A stretch of 64,000 nucleotides of DNA, taken from positions 186,001-250,000 of the forward strand of contig JADJWD010000001.1 in NCBI GenBank assembly GCA_016716535.1, given 5' to 3'. This document shows, one piece after another, positions 41,701 through 51,039 of the stretch. Each line of letters opens with the position of its first letter. Within the stretch, counting starts at the first letter, position 1. The notes under the pieces are model-generated. The model worked only from the letters and a program-made list of their open reading frames with translations. It was not told the origin of the DNA and made no database searches. The position numbers were made by a program, and so were the translations under genes. This DNA comes from Betaproteobacteria bacterium. GTDB lineage: Bacteria > Pseudomonadota > Gammaproteobacteria > Burkholderiales > Burkholderiaceae_C.

Positions 41701-41915
41701 GGAGGTGCGCGCCAAGTCGCCGTCGCGAAGGCGACATGGCGCCGATGCAGGAACCGGGCAGTCTATGCCTTGGTGATGGCGAGGGCATGACGAGGCGCAA
41801 GGGTGGACGGGGATGCTGCGTGAATGCGGCGTTGGTATGGCGTCGTCGATGCGGCGTTCACGCCACGCGGCACACTGCGCTAGCCTCGGCCGGCCGGCCA
41901 CGGAGTGCTCACCTC

Positions 41916-42107
41916 ATGAACGACGTGACCGCCGCCTACCTGCACTGCGCGAAGGCGCTGCTGCGCTCGCGGCTGTGGTCGGACGCGGCCCGCGTCGACC
42001 GCGCGCTGATGCCGACCGCCGGCCGCATGATCGCCGAGCAGACCGGACTGGACGTGCCTGCGGAGACGAAGGAAGAGATGGAGCGGCGGTATGCGCCTGA
42101 TCTGTGA
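41916..42107 (+). CDS. Stand-alone C-terminal fragment of a PPOX-type flavoprotein
   Basis: A 63-residue frame containing AAYLHCAKALLRSRLW and a following ...GRMIAEQTGLDVP tail, which I recognise as the C-terminus of FMN-dependent PPOX/pyridoxamine-phosphate-oxidase-like proteins. The FMN-binding beta-barrel is missing upstream; the preceding DNA in this frame is not homologous. It has its own ATG, a weak CGGAG ribosome binding site and a TAGCCT -10-like box, so it may be expressed, but a deletion remnant is the simplest reading. Confidence 0.5.
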   Translation: MNDVTAAYLHCAKALLRSRLWSDAARVDRALMPTAGRMIAEQTGLDVPAETKEEMERRYAPDL

Positions 42108-42140
42108 CGGGCAAATCGCCGCGGGGCGACGACGCGGCGC

Positions 42141-43889
42141 CTAAGGCGCACCCGCCGCCCGCGGCTCGCGCCCCTTCGCGGCTCCAACCGCTTCGGCCGC
42201 CCTCGCCCGCTCCAGCAACGCCATCGCATCGCGCGCCATCACCTCGGCCAGCGCAGCGCGCGGGTGCAGCGCTTCGGCGCCGTCGCGGCGCAGCAGGTCA
42301 GCTTCCTCGGCGTTGGCGGCGCGCACGACGACCGGGATGCCCGGGTTCAGCGTGCGCGCCGTTTCGATCATCGGCCGCACGTCGGTGCTCTCGCCGGCGG
42401 CGACGAGCAGCAGGCCGGCTTCGGCGATGTGCGCCTGGATCAGCACGCCGGGCTCGGCCGCCTCGCCGCTGACGGCGGCGCGGCCCTCGGCGCGCAGCGC
42501 CTCGACGCGCTCGCGGTTGCGGTCGACGGCGACGAACGGGATGTCGCGCTCGAGCAGCCGCTCGGCGACCGCGCGGCCGACGCGGCCGTAGCCGACGAGC
42601 ACGACGTGGCGGGCGAGATAACGCTCGTCGGTCGCCTGCGGTAGCTCGGCCAGCGGGTCGTCGCGCGCCTCGAGCGCACGCGCCAGCGCCGAGCGCGCCA
42701 GCACCCAGCGCCGCGCCGGCTCGACGGCCGAGAACAGCGCCGGGTTCAGCGCGATCGACAACAGCGCGCCGGCGACGACGAGGCTGCGCGCCTCGGCCGG
42801 CAGCACGCCGAGGCCGGTGCCGAGCGCGATGAGGATGAACGAGAACTCGCCGATCTGCGCCAGGCTCGCCGACACCGTCAGCGCCGAGTTCAGCGGGTAG
42901 CGCAACGCGAGCACGAGCGCCGCCGCGGCCAGCGACTTGCCGACCATGATGACGCCGGTGACCGCGAGCACCTGGCCCGGCCGCTCGAGCAGCACGCTCG
43001 GGTCGAACAGCATGCCCACCGAGACGAAGAAGAGGACCGCGAACGCGTCGCGGAACGGCAGCGATTCCTCGGCGGCGCGATGGCTGAACTCCGAGCCGCG
43101 CAGCACGAGGCCGGCGAAGAACGCCCCGAGCGCCACCGAGACGCCGAACAGCGCCGCCGCGCCGTAGGCGATGCTGACGGCGACGGCGATCACGCACAGC
43201 GTGAACAGCTCGCGCGAGCCGGTGCGCGAGATCTGCCACAAGAGCCACGGCAGCACGCGCCGCCCGCCGATCAACATCAGCGCGACGAAGGCGGCCACCG
43301 CGAGCACCGTGCGCGCCAGCGTCATCCACAGCTCGGTGCCCAGCTCCGGCCCGCCGCCGGCCGCGCCCAGCGAGACGAGCGCGGGCAGCAGCACGAGCAC
43401 GAGCACCATCGCCAGGTCCTCGACGACGAGCCAGCCCACCGCGATGCGGCCGTTGTGCGATTCGAGCAGGCCGCGCGCCTCGAGCGCGCGCAGCAGCACG
43501 ACCGTGCTGGCCACCGACAGCGAGATGCCGAAGACGAGCGCGCCGCCGGCCGGCCAGCCCCAACCGAGCGCGAGGCCGGCGCCCATCGCCGTGGCCACCG
43601 CCATCTGCACGACGGCGCCGGGCACCGCGAGCTTGCGCACCGCGAGCAGGTCGTCGAGCGAGAAGTGCAGGCCGACGCCGAACATCAGCAGCATCACGCC
43701 GATCTCGGCCAGCTGCGCCGCGAGGTGCTGGTCGGCGACGAAGCCCGGCGTGTACGGGCCGATCAGCACGCCGGCGAGCAGGTAGCCGACGAGCGCCGGC
43801 ACCCTGAGCTTCAGCGCGACGAAGCCGAACACGAGCGCCAGCCCCAGCGCGGCGGCCATCGTCACGATGAGGGGCATGCTCGGGTGCAT
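42141..43889 (-). CDS. CPA2 family cation:proton antiporter with RCK domain (KefB-like)
   Basis: 582 residues with about twelve transmembrane helices of the CPA2 antiporter fold, from PLIVTMAAALGLALVFGFVA to LAQIGEFSFILIALGTGLG. Membrane motifs include VPALVGYLLAGVLIGPYTPG and GVSVALGAFFAGLVLRGSEF. A cytoplasmic TrkA-N/RCK domain follows (HVVLVGYGRVGRAVAERLL, FVAVDRNRERVEALR). It resembles YbaL/KefB and probably exchanges K+ or Na+ for protons, gated by nucleotide. The ATG at 43889 was chosen; 43898 and 43877 are alternatives. Confidence 0.87.
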   Translation of the reverse strand: MHPSMPLIVTMAAALGLALVFGFVALKLRVPALVGYLLAGVLIGPYTPGFVADQHLAAQLAEIGVMLLMFGVGLHFSLDDLLAVRKLAVPGAVVQMAVATAMGAGLALGWGWPAGGALVFGISLSVASTVVLLRALEARGLLESHNGRIAVGWLVVEDLAMVLVLVLLPALVSLGAAGGGPELGTELWMTLARTVLAVAAFVALMLIGGRRVLPWLLWQISRTGSRELFTLCVIAVAVSIAYGAAALFGVSVALGAFFAGLVLRGSEFSHRAAEESLPFRDAFAVLFFVSVGMLFDPSVLLERPGQVLAVTGVIMVGKSLAAAALVLALRYPLNSALTVSASLAQIGEFSFILIALGTGLGVLPAEARSLVVAGALLSIALNPALFSAVEPARRWVLARSALARALEARDDPLAELPQATDERYLARHVVLVGYGRVGRAVAERLLERDIPFVAVDRNRERVEALRAEGRAAVSGEAAEPGVLIQAHIAEAGLLLVAAGESTDVRPMIETARTLNPGIPVVVRAANAEEADLLRRDGAEALHPRAALAEVMARDAMALLERARAAEAVGAAKGREPRAAGAP

Positions 43890-43980
43890 GCGGCCCATCG
43901 TAGCGGCGAGCGCGCCCGCCGTCGGCCCCAAGATGGCCGGAGCGGCGCAGGGCCTTGCGCCTGGCAGCGGGCGGTTTCGT

Positions 43981-44490
43981 CTAGGGCCGCGCCGGGGCCG
44001 AGGCGGCGCGCGCACAGCCGCGGCCCATCGGCAGCGCCTCGGCTGCTTCGCCGCGCAGCAGGCAGCGGAAGGCCGGGCGAGGGCTGAATTCGTAGAAGTA
44101 GAGGCCCGCCACCGCCGGCCGGCCCGCGTTGCACAGCAGTTCGGCGGTGGTGCGCTCGCCGGCGATGAAGAGGCCGGTGGTGGTGCCGTTCGGCGGCACG
44201 ACGAGGGCGGTGCGCTGCAGACGGTCGACGCGCGCGGTGGCGGGCATCGCGTCTTCGCCGGCGGCGTCGCGATAGAGGACGAGGTGCGCGCCGGGCGGCA
44301 GCGAGATCGGCTCGGCGGTGGTGTTGCTGAAGGCCAGTTCGAGGCGCAGCGTGCCGGGCGCCGAGAGCTGCACGGCCTGGCAGGTGAGGCCGGGGCGCTC
44401 GGGGGGTTCAGCGGCGGAGGGGGTGGCGGTGAGGACCAGAGCGGCAGCGAACGCGGCGCGGCGGGTGGTGGTGAGAGTCGCAAAGCGCAT
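43981..44490 (-). CDS. Periplasmic protein of unknown function
   Basis: 169 residues with a clear Sec signal (RRAAFAAALVLTATPSAA, cleavage after AEA-like site). The mature part reads as a single beta-sandwich: LRLELAFSNTTAEPISLPPG, AHLVLYRDAAGED, TALVVPPNGTTTGLF, VAGLYFYEFSPRPAFRC. It has paired cysteines that could form disulfides in the periplasm. I do not recognise the family. It lies upstream of the antiporter gene on the same strand, 91 bp away, and is divergent from the glycosyltransferase gene. Confidence 0.65.
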   Translation of the reverse strand: MRFATLTTTRRAAFAAALVLTATPSAAEPPERPGLTCQAVQLSAPGTLRLELAFSNTTAEPISLPPGAHLVLYRDAAGEDAMPATARVDRLQRTALVVPPNGTTTGLFIAGERTTAELLCNAGRPAVAGLYFYEFSPRPAFRCLLRGEAAEALPMGRGCARAASAPARP

Positions 44491-44627
44491 GGCGCGCGGG
44501 ATGCTAGACCCTTCGGCACAGGGCGGAACTGGCCCCCTTTCTCCCCGCTGTTGCGCGCCTTTCACCGGCCCCGGCTGCCTAGCATGACCCGCGATGGCGT
44601 CCGCCTGTCGGCGGCGCCCGCGCATGC

Positions 44628-46574
44628 ATGCCCATGGCCGCCGCCGAACCTGCCCTTCGCCCTGCCCTGCCGACCGCCATCGCGGCCGTGCCTGCCGCTG
44701 CTGCGGCGGCCGTCGCGGCCGCGGCCAATGCGCCTTCGTCCACGACACCGCCCTCACCCGCCGCGCGCTGGACGCTGGCCGAGTTGATCGAGCGCACCCA
44801 AGCCCTCGCCGCGCGCGGCCAGGGGCGCGACGCCGCGGCGTTGTACGAAGCCTGGCTCGACGGCAACCCGGCCGCCGCGCACTGGACGGTGGCCTGCTTC
44901 AACTGGGGCACGACGCTCGCCGCTGCCGGCGACGAGGCCGGCGCCGAGCGCGCCTATCGCCGCGTGCTGGCACGCCAGCCGTCGTTCGCGCCGGCGCTGT
45001 TGAACCTCGGCCACCTGCACGAGCGGCGCGGCGAAACCGAGGCCGCGCTGGCCTGCTGGGCCGACGCGGCCGGCGCGGTGCCGCCGCCGGCGATCGAACA
45101 CCGGCTGCACGCGCTGAACAACCGCGCCCGCCTGTTCGAACAACTCAAGCGCCTGCCCGAGGCCGAGGCCGAGATGCGCACCAGCCTCGAAGCGAAGCCG
45201 GCGCAGCCCGACGTCATCCAGCACTACGTGCACGTGCGCCAGAAGCAGTGCGCCTGGCCGGCCGAGCAGCCGGTGGGCGACGTGACGGCCTATCAGCTCC
45301 TCAACGGCACGTCGCTGCTGGCGATGATGGGCCTTTCCGACGACCCGGCGCTGCAGATGCTGGCCGCGCAGCGCTTCGTCGCCGAGAAGGTGCCGCGGCC
45401 GCCGGCCGTGCCGCTGTGGCAGCAGGTGCCGCGGCCGGCCGACGAGACAGCGCCGCCGGCACGCCGCATCCGCGTCGGCTACCTCTCGGGCGACCTGCAC
45501 ATGCATGCGGTCGGCCTGCTCACCGCCGAACTCTTCGAGCTGCACGACCGCACGCGCTTCGAGGTCTCCGCGTTCGACTGGACGCCGCCATCGGCGCAGC
45601 CGCAGCGCCAGCGCCTCGTGCGCGCGTTCGACCGGCACGTGCCGCTGCTCGGTGTCGATGACACGACGGCGGCGCGGCGCATCGCCGAGGCCGGCATCGA
45701 CGTGCTCGTCGATCTGCAAGGCCTCACGCACGGCGCGCGCCCCGGCATCCTCGTGCAGCGGCCGGCGCCGGTGCAGGTGAGCTATCTCGGCCTGCCGGGC
45801 ACCTCGGCGCTGCCGGGGGTGGACTGGATGCTCGCCGACGGCTACGTCGTGCCCCCTGAACTCGAGCGTTATTGCAGCGAGCGGCCGATCCGCCTGCCGC
45901 ACTGCTACCAGGTCAGCGACCGCCAGCGCGAAGTGGCGCCGGCATCGACGCAGACACGCGAGCGCTACGGTCTGCCGAGCGCCGACTCCGGCGCCTTCGT
46001 CTTCTGCTCGTTCAACAACAACCACAAGTTCACGCCGCAGATGTTCGCGGCGTGGATGCGCATCGTCGCCGCGGTGCCGGGCAGCGTGCTGTGGCTGCTG
46101 GCCGACAACGACACGGCGCGCAACCACATGCTCGCCGCCGCGGCCGCGCACGGCGTCGCGCCCGAGCGGCTCGTCTTCGCGCCGCGGGTCTCGCCGGCCG
46201 AGTACCTGGCGCGCTTCACGCTTGCCGACCTCGTGCTCGACACCTTCCCGTTCAACGCCGGCACCACCGCGAGCGACGCGCTGTGGATGGGCACGCCGAT
46301 CCTCACGCTGTCGGGCCGCACATTCATCTCGCGCATGGCCGGCTCGCTGCTCACTGCAGTGGGTCTGCCGGACCTGATCACGACGAGCCTGGCGGACTAC
46401 GAGCGGCTCGCGATCACGCTCGGCCGCACGCCGGCGCGCGTGGCGTCGCTGAAGCGGTACCTTGCGGAGCATGGCCGCGGCTCGCCGCTTTTCGACGTGC
46501 CGCGGCTCGTGCGCGACATCGAGGCGGCGTTCGAGCGACTCGTGCTTGACGCGCCCGCGGCGCGGCGCGGCTGA
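44628..46574 (+). CDS. TPR protein with O-GlcNAc-transferase (SPINDLY-type) domain
   Basis: 648 residues. Residues about 45-200 contain TPR repeats (ARGQGRDAAALYEAWL, FNWGTTLAAAGDEAGAERAY, LLNLGHLHERRGETEAALAC). From about 285 there is a Glyco_transf_41 domain: RRIRVGYLSGDLHMHAVGLL, IDVLVDLQGLTHGARPGILV, VQVSYLGLPGTSALPGVDWM, FVFCSFNNNHKFTPQM and LVLDTFPFNAGTTASDALWM. Relatives O-glycosylate proteins using nucleotide sugars in the cytoplasm. It precedes the type I secretion genes by 52 bp, so it may modify the secreted substrate before export. The start at 44628 is uncertain (44624 is out of frame; 44634 is in frame). Confidence 0.83.
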   Translation: MPMAAAEPALRPALPTAIAAVPAAAAAAVAAAANAPSSTTPPSPAARWTLAELIERTQALAARGQGRDAAALYEAWLDGNPAAAHWTVACFNWGTTLAAAGDEAGAERAYRRVLARQPSFAPALLNLGHLHERRGETEAALACWADAAGAVPPPAIEHRLHALNNRARLFEQLKRLPEAEAEMRTSLEAKPAQPDVIQHYVHVRQKQCAWPAEQPVGDVTAYQLLNGTSLLAMMGLSDDPALQMLAAQRFVAEKVPRPPAVPLWQQVPRPADETAPPARRIRVGYLSGDLHMHAVGLLTAELFELHDRTRFEVSAFDWTPPSAQPQRQRLVRAFDRHVPLLGVDDTTAARRIAEAGIDVLVDLQGLTHGARPGILVQRPAPVQVSYLGLPGTSALPGVDWMLADGYVVPPELERYCSERPIRLPHCYQVSDRQREVAPASTQTRERYGLPSADSGAFVFCSFNNNHKFTPQMFAAWMRIVAAVPGSVLWLLADNDTARNHMLAAAAAHGVAPERLVFAPRVSPAEYLARFTLADLVLDTFPFNAGTTASDALWMGTPILTLSGRTFISRMAGSLLTAVGLPDLITTSLADYERLAITLGRTPARVASLKRYLAEHGRGSPLFDVPRLVRDIEAAFERLVLDAPAARRG

Positions 46575-46626
46575 AGCCAGCCGATACGCGCCACGCATCG
46601 CTGCAAGCCGAAGGGCACTCTGACCG

Positions 46627-48930
46627 ATGGGCCCGCAAGCCGTCCCGCCCCCGCTGCCGCAGGCCCCGTCCTGGGACCTCGAGAACGACGCGCTCGCGCA
46701 TTCGTTGTCGTGGCTGACGCGCTTCCACGGCCGCGAGCGCTCGCCGCAGTCGCTGCTCGCCGGGCTGCCGATCGAAGGCCGCGTCGGCCCCGACCAGGCG
46801 CTGCGCGTGCTGCGCGAGGCGGGCTACACCGCCGGCATCGTGCAGCGCGCGCTGCCCGAGCTGCACCACCTGCTGCTGCCTGCGGTGCTGCTGCTGCGCG
46901 AAGGCGACGCGTGCATCGTCGTCGCGCGCGACGCGGCCGACCCGCGCCGCTACGACATCGTCATGCCCGGCCCCGAGCACCACGCCTGCTCGGCCAGCGA
47001 AGACGAACTGCAGGCCGAGTACAGCGGCTACGCGCTCGTCGCGACGCCGCAGCCGGCGCCCGAGACGGCGCGCCGCAACGAAACCGCCGCCGAAGCCGCC
47101 GCGCTGCGCGACCCGGCGCGGCATTGGCTGTGGGGGACGCTGCGCCGCTTCGTGCCCTACTACCGCTCGGCGCTGTTCGCGGCGTTCCTGTCGAACGTGC
47201 TGATGCTGGTGACGGGGCTGGCGACCTCGGTGATCTACGACAAGGTCATTCCGCACCAGGCGTACATGACGCTCGGCGCGGTGGCGATCGCCTGCGCGCT
47301 GGCGATCGCCTTCGACCTCGTCGCGCGGCAGTTGCGCGCGTATCTCATCGACATGGCCGGGCGCAAGGTCGACCTGATCATCGGCTCGACGCTGTTCCGG
47401 CAGACGCTGGCGCTGCGCATGGAGCACCGGCCCGACAGCGCCGGCGCCTACGCGCACCACCTCGCGCAGGTGGAACTCGTGCGCGAGTTCTTCGCCTCGG
47501 CGACGCTGGCGGCGCTGTCGGACCTGCCGTTCATCGTGCTCTTCGTGGCGATGGCGTTTGTCATCGGCGGACCGCTCGGCTGGGTGCCGGCGCTAGCCGT
47601 GCCGGTGCTGCTGCTCGTCGCCGTGCTGATCCAGGGCGCGCTGCGCCGCGCCATGAGCCGGCACATGCGCGAGACGGCCGACCTGCACGGCGTGCTCGTC
47701 GAAGCCGTCGACGGCCTCGAGGACCTGAAAGCGGCCGGCGCGCAAGGCCGCTTCCTGCGCAAGTACGAGGAAGCCACCGTCGCCGCGGCCGAGGCGATGC
47801 TGCGCTCGCGCAGCATCTCGAGCTGGACGACGAACCTGTCGTCGGTGTCGCAGCAGATCGTCACCGTGCTGATGCTGGTGTGGGGCGTGTTCCTGATCGA
47901 CGCGAAGGCCATCACCGCCGGCGCGCTGATCGGCGCGGTGATGTTCGCCACGCGCGCGGTGGCGCCGCTGATGAGCGTGGTGCAGCTCGCGACGCGCTAC
48001 CAGGGCGCGCGCGCCGCAATGCGGGCGCTGGACCGGGTGATGAACCAGCCGGTCGAGCGCGAGGAAGGCCGCGTCTACGTGCCGCGGCGCGAACTGACCG
48101 GCCGCATCGCGCTGCGCGACGTGGGCTTCGCGTACCCGACGCCGGGCTTCGCCGACCGCGAGCCCGGGCCGCGCGTGCTGAAGGGCGTGTCGCTCGCCTT
48201 CCAGCCCGGTGAGCGGGTCGCGGTGCTCGGCCGCATCGGCTCGGGCAAGAGCACGGTGCTGCGGCTGCTGGCAGGGCTCTATCAGCCGACCGAGGGCCTG
48301 GTCGAGGTCGACGGCATGGACCTCAGGCAGATCGACCCGGCCGACTACCGCGCGCGCGTGGGCTTCGTCGCGCAGGACCCGCGGCTTTTCAACGGCACGC
48401 TGCGCGACAACGTGCTGCTCGACCGCCCCACGGCCGACCCGGCGCGGCTGGCCGAGGTGGCGCGGCTGACGGGCCTCGAGCGGCTCGTCAGCACGCACCC
48501 GCAGGGCTGGGAGCTGCCGGTGGGCGAGGCCGGCGCGCTCCTCTCGGGCGGCCAGCGGCAGCTCGTCGCGCTGGCACGCTGTCTCGTGACGCGGCCGCAG
48601 ATCCTGTTGATGGACGAGCCGACGTCGTCGATGGACGCCCAAAGCGAGGTCGCTTTCCTGCGGCAGTTGAAGGAGGCGACGGGCGGCACGAACACGGCCT
48701 GCACGCTGGTCATGGTGACGCACCGCCCGGCGGTGCTGGAGCTGGTGACCCGCATCGTCGTCGTCGACGGCGGCCGCATCGTGATGGACGGCCCGAAGGC
48801 GCAGGTGCTGGCAGCGCTGTCGGGCGCGAAGCCCGCCGGCCCGCCGAACGCCGCCGCGCCGGGGGCCCAGCCGAGCAACCTGCATCTGCATCCGAGTGCG
48901 CAGCCGGTGCAGAGGGAGGCATCGGTGTGA
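46627..48930 (+). CDS. Type I secretion system ABC transporter (permease/ATPase)
   Basis: 767 residues with the layout of bacteriocin/RTX exporters. The N-terminal ~130 residues form a C39-peptidase-like domain without the catalytic Cys (LAHSLSWLTRFHGRERSPQS), which usually binds substrate without cleaving it. Six transmembrane helices follow (about 175-430). The NBD has Walker A GRIGSGKST, Q-loop FVAQDPRLF, signature LLSGGQRQLVALARCL, Walker B ILLMDEPTSSMD and switch VTHRPA. It should export an unfolded C-terminal-signal protein through a TolC-like channel. The HlyD-like gene overlaps by 4 bp. No substrate gene is evident here. Confidence 0.88.
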   Translation: MGPQAVPPPLPQAPSWDLENDALAHSLSWLTRFHGRERSPQSLLAGLPIEGRVGPDQALRVLREAGYTAGIVQRALPELHHLLLPAVLLLREGDACIVVARDAADPRRYDIVMPGPEHHACSASEDELQAEYSGYALVATPQPAPETARRNETAAEAAALRDPARHWLWGTLRRFVPYYRSALFAAFLSNVLMLVTGLATSVIYDKVIPHQAYMTLGAVAIACALAIAFDLVARQLRAYLIDMAGRKVDLIIGSTLFRQTLALRMEHRPDSAGAYAHHLAQVELVREFFASATLAALSDLPFIVLFVAMAFVIGGPLGWVPALAVPVLLLVAVLIQGALRRAMSRHMRETADLHGVLVEAVDGLEDLKAAGAQGRFLRKYEEATVAAAEAMLRSRSISSWTTNLSSVSQQIVTVLMLVWGVFLIDAKAITAGALIGAVMFATRAVAPLMSVVQLATRYQGARAAMRALDRVMNQPVEREEGRVYVPRRELTGRIALRDVGFAYPTPGFADREPGPRVLKGVSLAFQPGERVAVLGRIGSGKSTVLRLLAGLYQPTEGLVEVDGMDLRQIDPADYRARVGFVAQDPRLFNGTLRDNVLLDRPTADPARLAEVARLTGLERLVSTHPQGWELPVGEAGALLSGGQRQLVALARCLVTRPQILLMDEPTSSMDAQSEVAFLRQLKEATGGTNTACTLVMVTHRPAVLELVTRIVVVDGGRIVMDGPKAQVLAALSGAKPAGPPNAAAPGAQPSNLHLHPSAQPVQREASV

Positions 48931-50147
48931 AGCCCCGGCTCGAACCCGCCGACCTCGCCTATTTGAGCCCCGTGCGCGGCGCGCATGTGGTCGAGGCGGC
49001 GCCGGCGGCAATGTGGTCGGTGTACCTGATGCTCGCGCTGCTCGCCGCAGCGCTCGGCTGGGCGTGGGGGGCGCAGGTGGACATCATCGCCAAGGCGCCG
49101 GTGCGCATCATTCCAGAGGGGCGCGAGCAGCTGATCGCCAGCCTCGAAGGTGGCATCCTGCGCGAGTTGTCGGTGCGTGAAGGGGAGCAGGTGCGCCAGG
49201 GCCAGCAACTGGCGACGCTGGACCCGACGCGCGTCGAGGCGCAGCAGGCCGAGGGCCAGGCCAAGCGGCTCGCGCTGCTCGGCGCCATCGCGCGGTTGTC
49301 GGCCGAATCGACCGGCAAGCCGCTCGCCTTTCCGCCCGAGGTGAGGAAGGCCGCCGCCGTCGTGCAGGGCGAGACCGAGAGCTACGAGGCGCGCCGGCGC
49401 GCGCTCGACGAGGCGGTGGCCGCCAACCAGCGCAGCATCGGCCTGCTCGTGCAGGAGCTGTCGGTGGCCGAGGGCATGGCGCGCAGCGGCCTGATGAGCG
49501 AGGTCGAGGTCATGCGCCTGCGCCGGCAGGTCAATGACCTGCGCCTGGGCACCACCGAGCGCATCAACCGCTTCCGCCAGGAAGCCAGCGCCGAACTCGT
49601 GCGCGTGCGCACCGAGCTCGCGCTGCTCGAGGAGCAGATGGTCGTGCGCGACGATGCGCTCAAGCGCACCGTGCTCGTCTCGCCGGTCGACGGCATCGTC
49701 AAGCAGATCAAGAACAACACGCTGGGCGGCGTCGTCGCGGCCGGCGCGCCGCTGATGGAGATCGTGCCGGTGGGCACGCGCGTGCTGGTGGAAGCGCGCG
49801 TCAAGCCGGCCGACATCGGCTTCGTCAAGGTCGGTCAGCCGGTGGCGATCAAGCTGTCGGCGTACAACCCGTCGATCTATGGCGCGCTGCGCGGCAAGGT
49901 GCTCTCGATCAGCCCCGACGCGCTCGGCGACCCCGAGCGGGCGGCGAATGCCGACGGCACCTGGTATCGCGCGCTCGTCGATGCCGACCGCGAGAGCTTC
50001 AAAGCGGGTGAAGGAAAGAGCGCCCGCGCGCTCGAGGTGCTGCCGGGCATGACCGGCACCGCCGAGATCCGCACCGGCGAGCGCACGGTGCTCGAGTTCC
50101 TGCTGCGGCCGATGATCAGGACGCAGGAGGCGTTCAGGGAGCGGTGA
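48927..50147 (+). CDS. Type I secretion periplasmic adaptor (HlyD family)
   Basis: 406 residues starting with GTG that overlaps the ABC gene stop. One N-terminal transmembrane helix (YLMLALLAAALGWAWGAQVD) is followed by the barrel-sandwich lipoyl half-motif (IIPEGREQLIASLEGGILRE), a long coiled-coil hairpin (about 75-240), the second half-motif (LVSPVDGIVKQIKNNTLGGV) and a beta-barrel (GTRVLVEARVKPADIGFVKV). It bridges the ABC transporter to an outer-membrane channel. The TolC-type protein is not in the window. Its stop abuts that of tatC on the other strand. Confidence 0.9.
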   Translation: MKPRLEPADLAYLSPVRGAHVVEAAPAAMWSVYLMLALLAAALGWAWGAQVDIIAKAPVRIIPEGREQLIASLEGGILRELSVREGEQVRQGQQLATLDPTRVEAQQAEGQAKRLALLGAIARLSAESTGKPLAFPPEVRKAAAVVQGETESYEARRRALDEAVAANQRSIGLLVQELSVAEGMARSGLMSEVEVMRLRRQVNDLRLGTTERINRFRQEASAELVRVRTELALLEEQMVVRDDALKRTVLVSPVDGIVKQIKNNTLGGVVAAGAPLMEIVPVGTRVLVEARVKPADIGFVKVGQPVAIKLSAYNPSIYGALRGKVLSISPDALGDPERAANADGTWYRALVDADRESFKAGEGKSARALEVLPGMTGTAEIRTGERTVLEFLLRPMIRTQEAFRER

Positions 50148-50999
50148 TCAGCCCGCGCCCTTGTCCTCGGGGTTGCCGGCGGCCGGTGCGGGCTCGGCGG
50201 CGGACGACGCGGCCGCGGGGGCTTCTTCCGGCGCCTTCGTGTTCTTGATGAACACCTGCGCCGCGATGATGCCCAGCTCGTAGAGGATGCACATCGGGAT
50301 CGCCAGCGCGAGCTGCGAGATCACGTCCGGCGGCGTCACGACGGCGGCGATGACGAAGCTGGCGACGATGAAGTAGCCGCGGAACTTGCGCAGCTGGTCG
50401 ACCGTGACGACGCCGATGCGCGCCAGCACGATCACCGCCACCGGCACCTCGAAGGCGATGCCGAAGACGAGGAACAGCGTCAGCACGAAGCCGAAGTACT
50501 GCTCGATGTCCGGCGCCGCGGTGATGGCGCTCGGCGCGAACGTCTGGATGAACTGGCTCATCCCCGGGATGACGAGGTAATAGCAGAACGCGACGCCGGT
50601 GATGAACAGGATCGTGCTGCTGATCACCAGCGGCAGCACGAGCCGCTTCTCGTGCGAATAGAGCCCCGGTGCGACGAACGCCCACACCTGGTACAGCACG
50701 TAGGGCAACGCCACCATGAAGGCGGCCATCAGCGTGATCTTCAGCGGTACGAGGATCGGCGAGATCACGTTGGTGGCGATCAGCGTCGCGCCCTTGGGCA
50801 GGTGCGCGACCAGCGGCGCGGCCAGGAAGTCGTACAGCCCCGCCGGCCCCGGCCACAGGCACAGCGCGCCGAACGCAATGCCGATGGCGATGAAGGCGCG
50901 GATCAGGCGGTCGCGCAGCTCCACGAGGTGCGAGACGAACGGGGCTTCGGTGCCCTCGAGTTCGTCGCGCGGCTCGGGCTTCGGTTCGGGTGAGTTCAT
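50148..50999 (-). CDS. tatC: Twin-arginine translocase subunit TatC
   Basis: 283 residues with six transmembrane helices. The conserved FVSHLVELRDRLIRAF at the N-terminus includes the Glu that binds the twin-arginine signal. PILVPLKITLMAAFMVALPY, SHEKRLVLPLVISSTILF and FGIAFEVPVAVIVLARIG follow, all typical. The C-terminal ~35 residues are an Ala/Glu/Pro tail longer than in E. coli. It is the last gene of the tatABC run, 40 bp after tatB. Confidence 0.94.
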   Translation of the reverse strand: MNSPEPKPEPRDELEGTEAPFVSHLVELRDRLIRAFIAIGIAFGALCLWPGPAGLYDFLAAPLVAHLPKGATLIATNVISPILVPLKITLMAAFMVALPYVLYQVWAFVAPGLYSHEKRLVLPLVISSTILFITGVAFCYYLVIPGMSQFIQTFAPSAITAAPDIEQYFGFVLTLFLVFGIAFEVPVAVIVLARIGVVTVDQLRKFRGYFIVASFVIAAVVTPPDVISQLALAIPMCILYELGIIAAQVFIKNTKAPEEAPAAASSAAEPAPAAGNPEDKGAG

Positions 51000-51039
51000 C
51001 GGGACGCGCTGGCCGCGGGGGCCAGCTCAGCAGCGTTGA

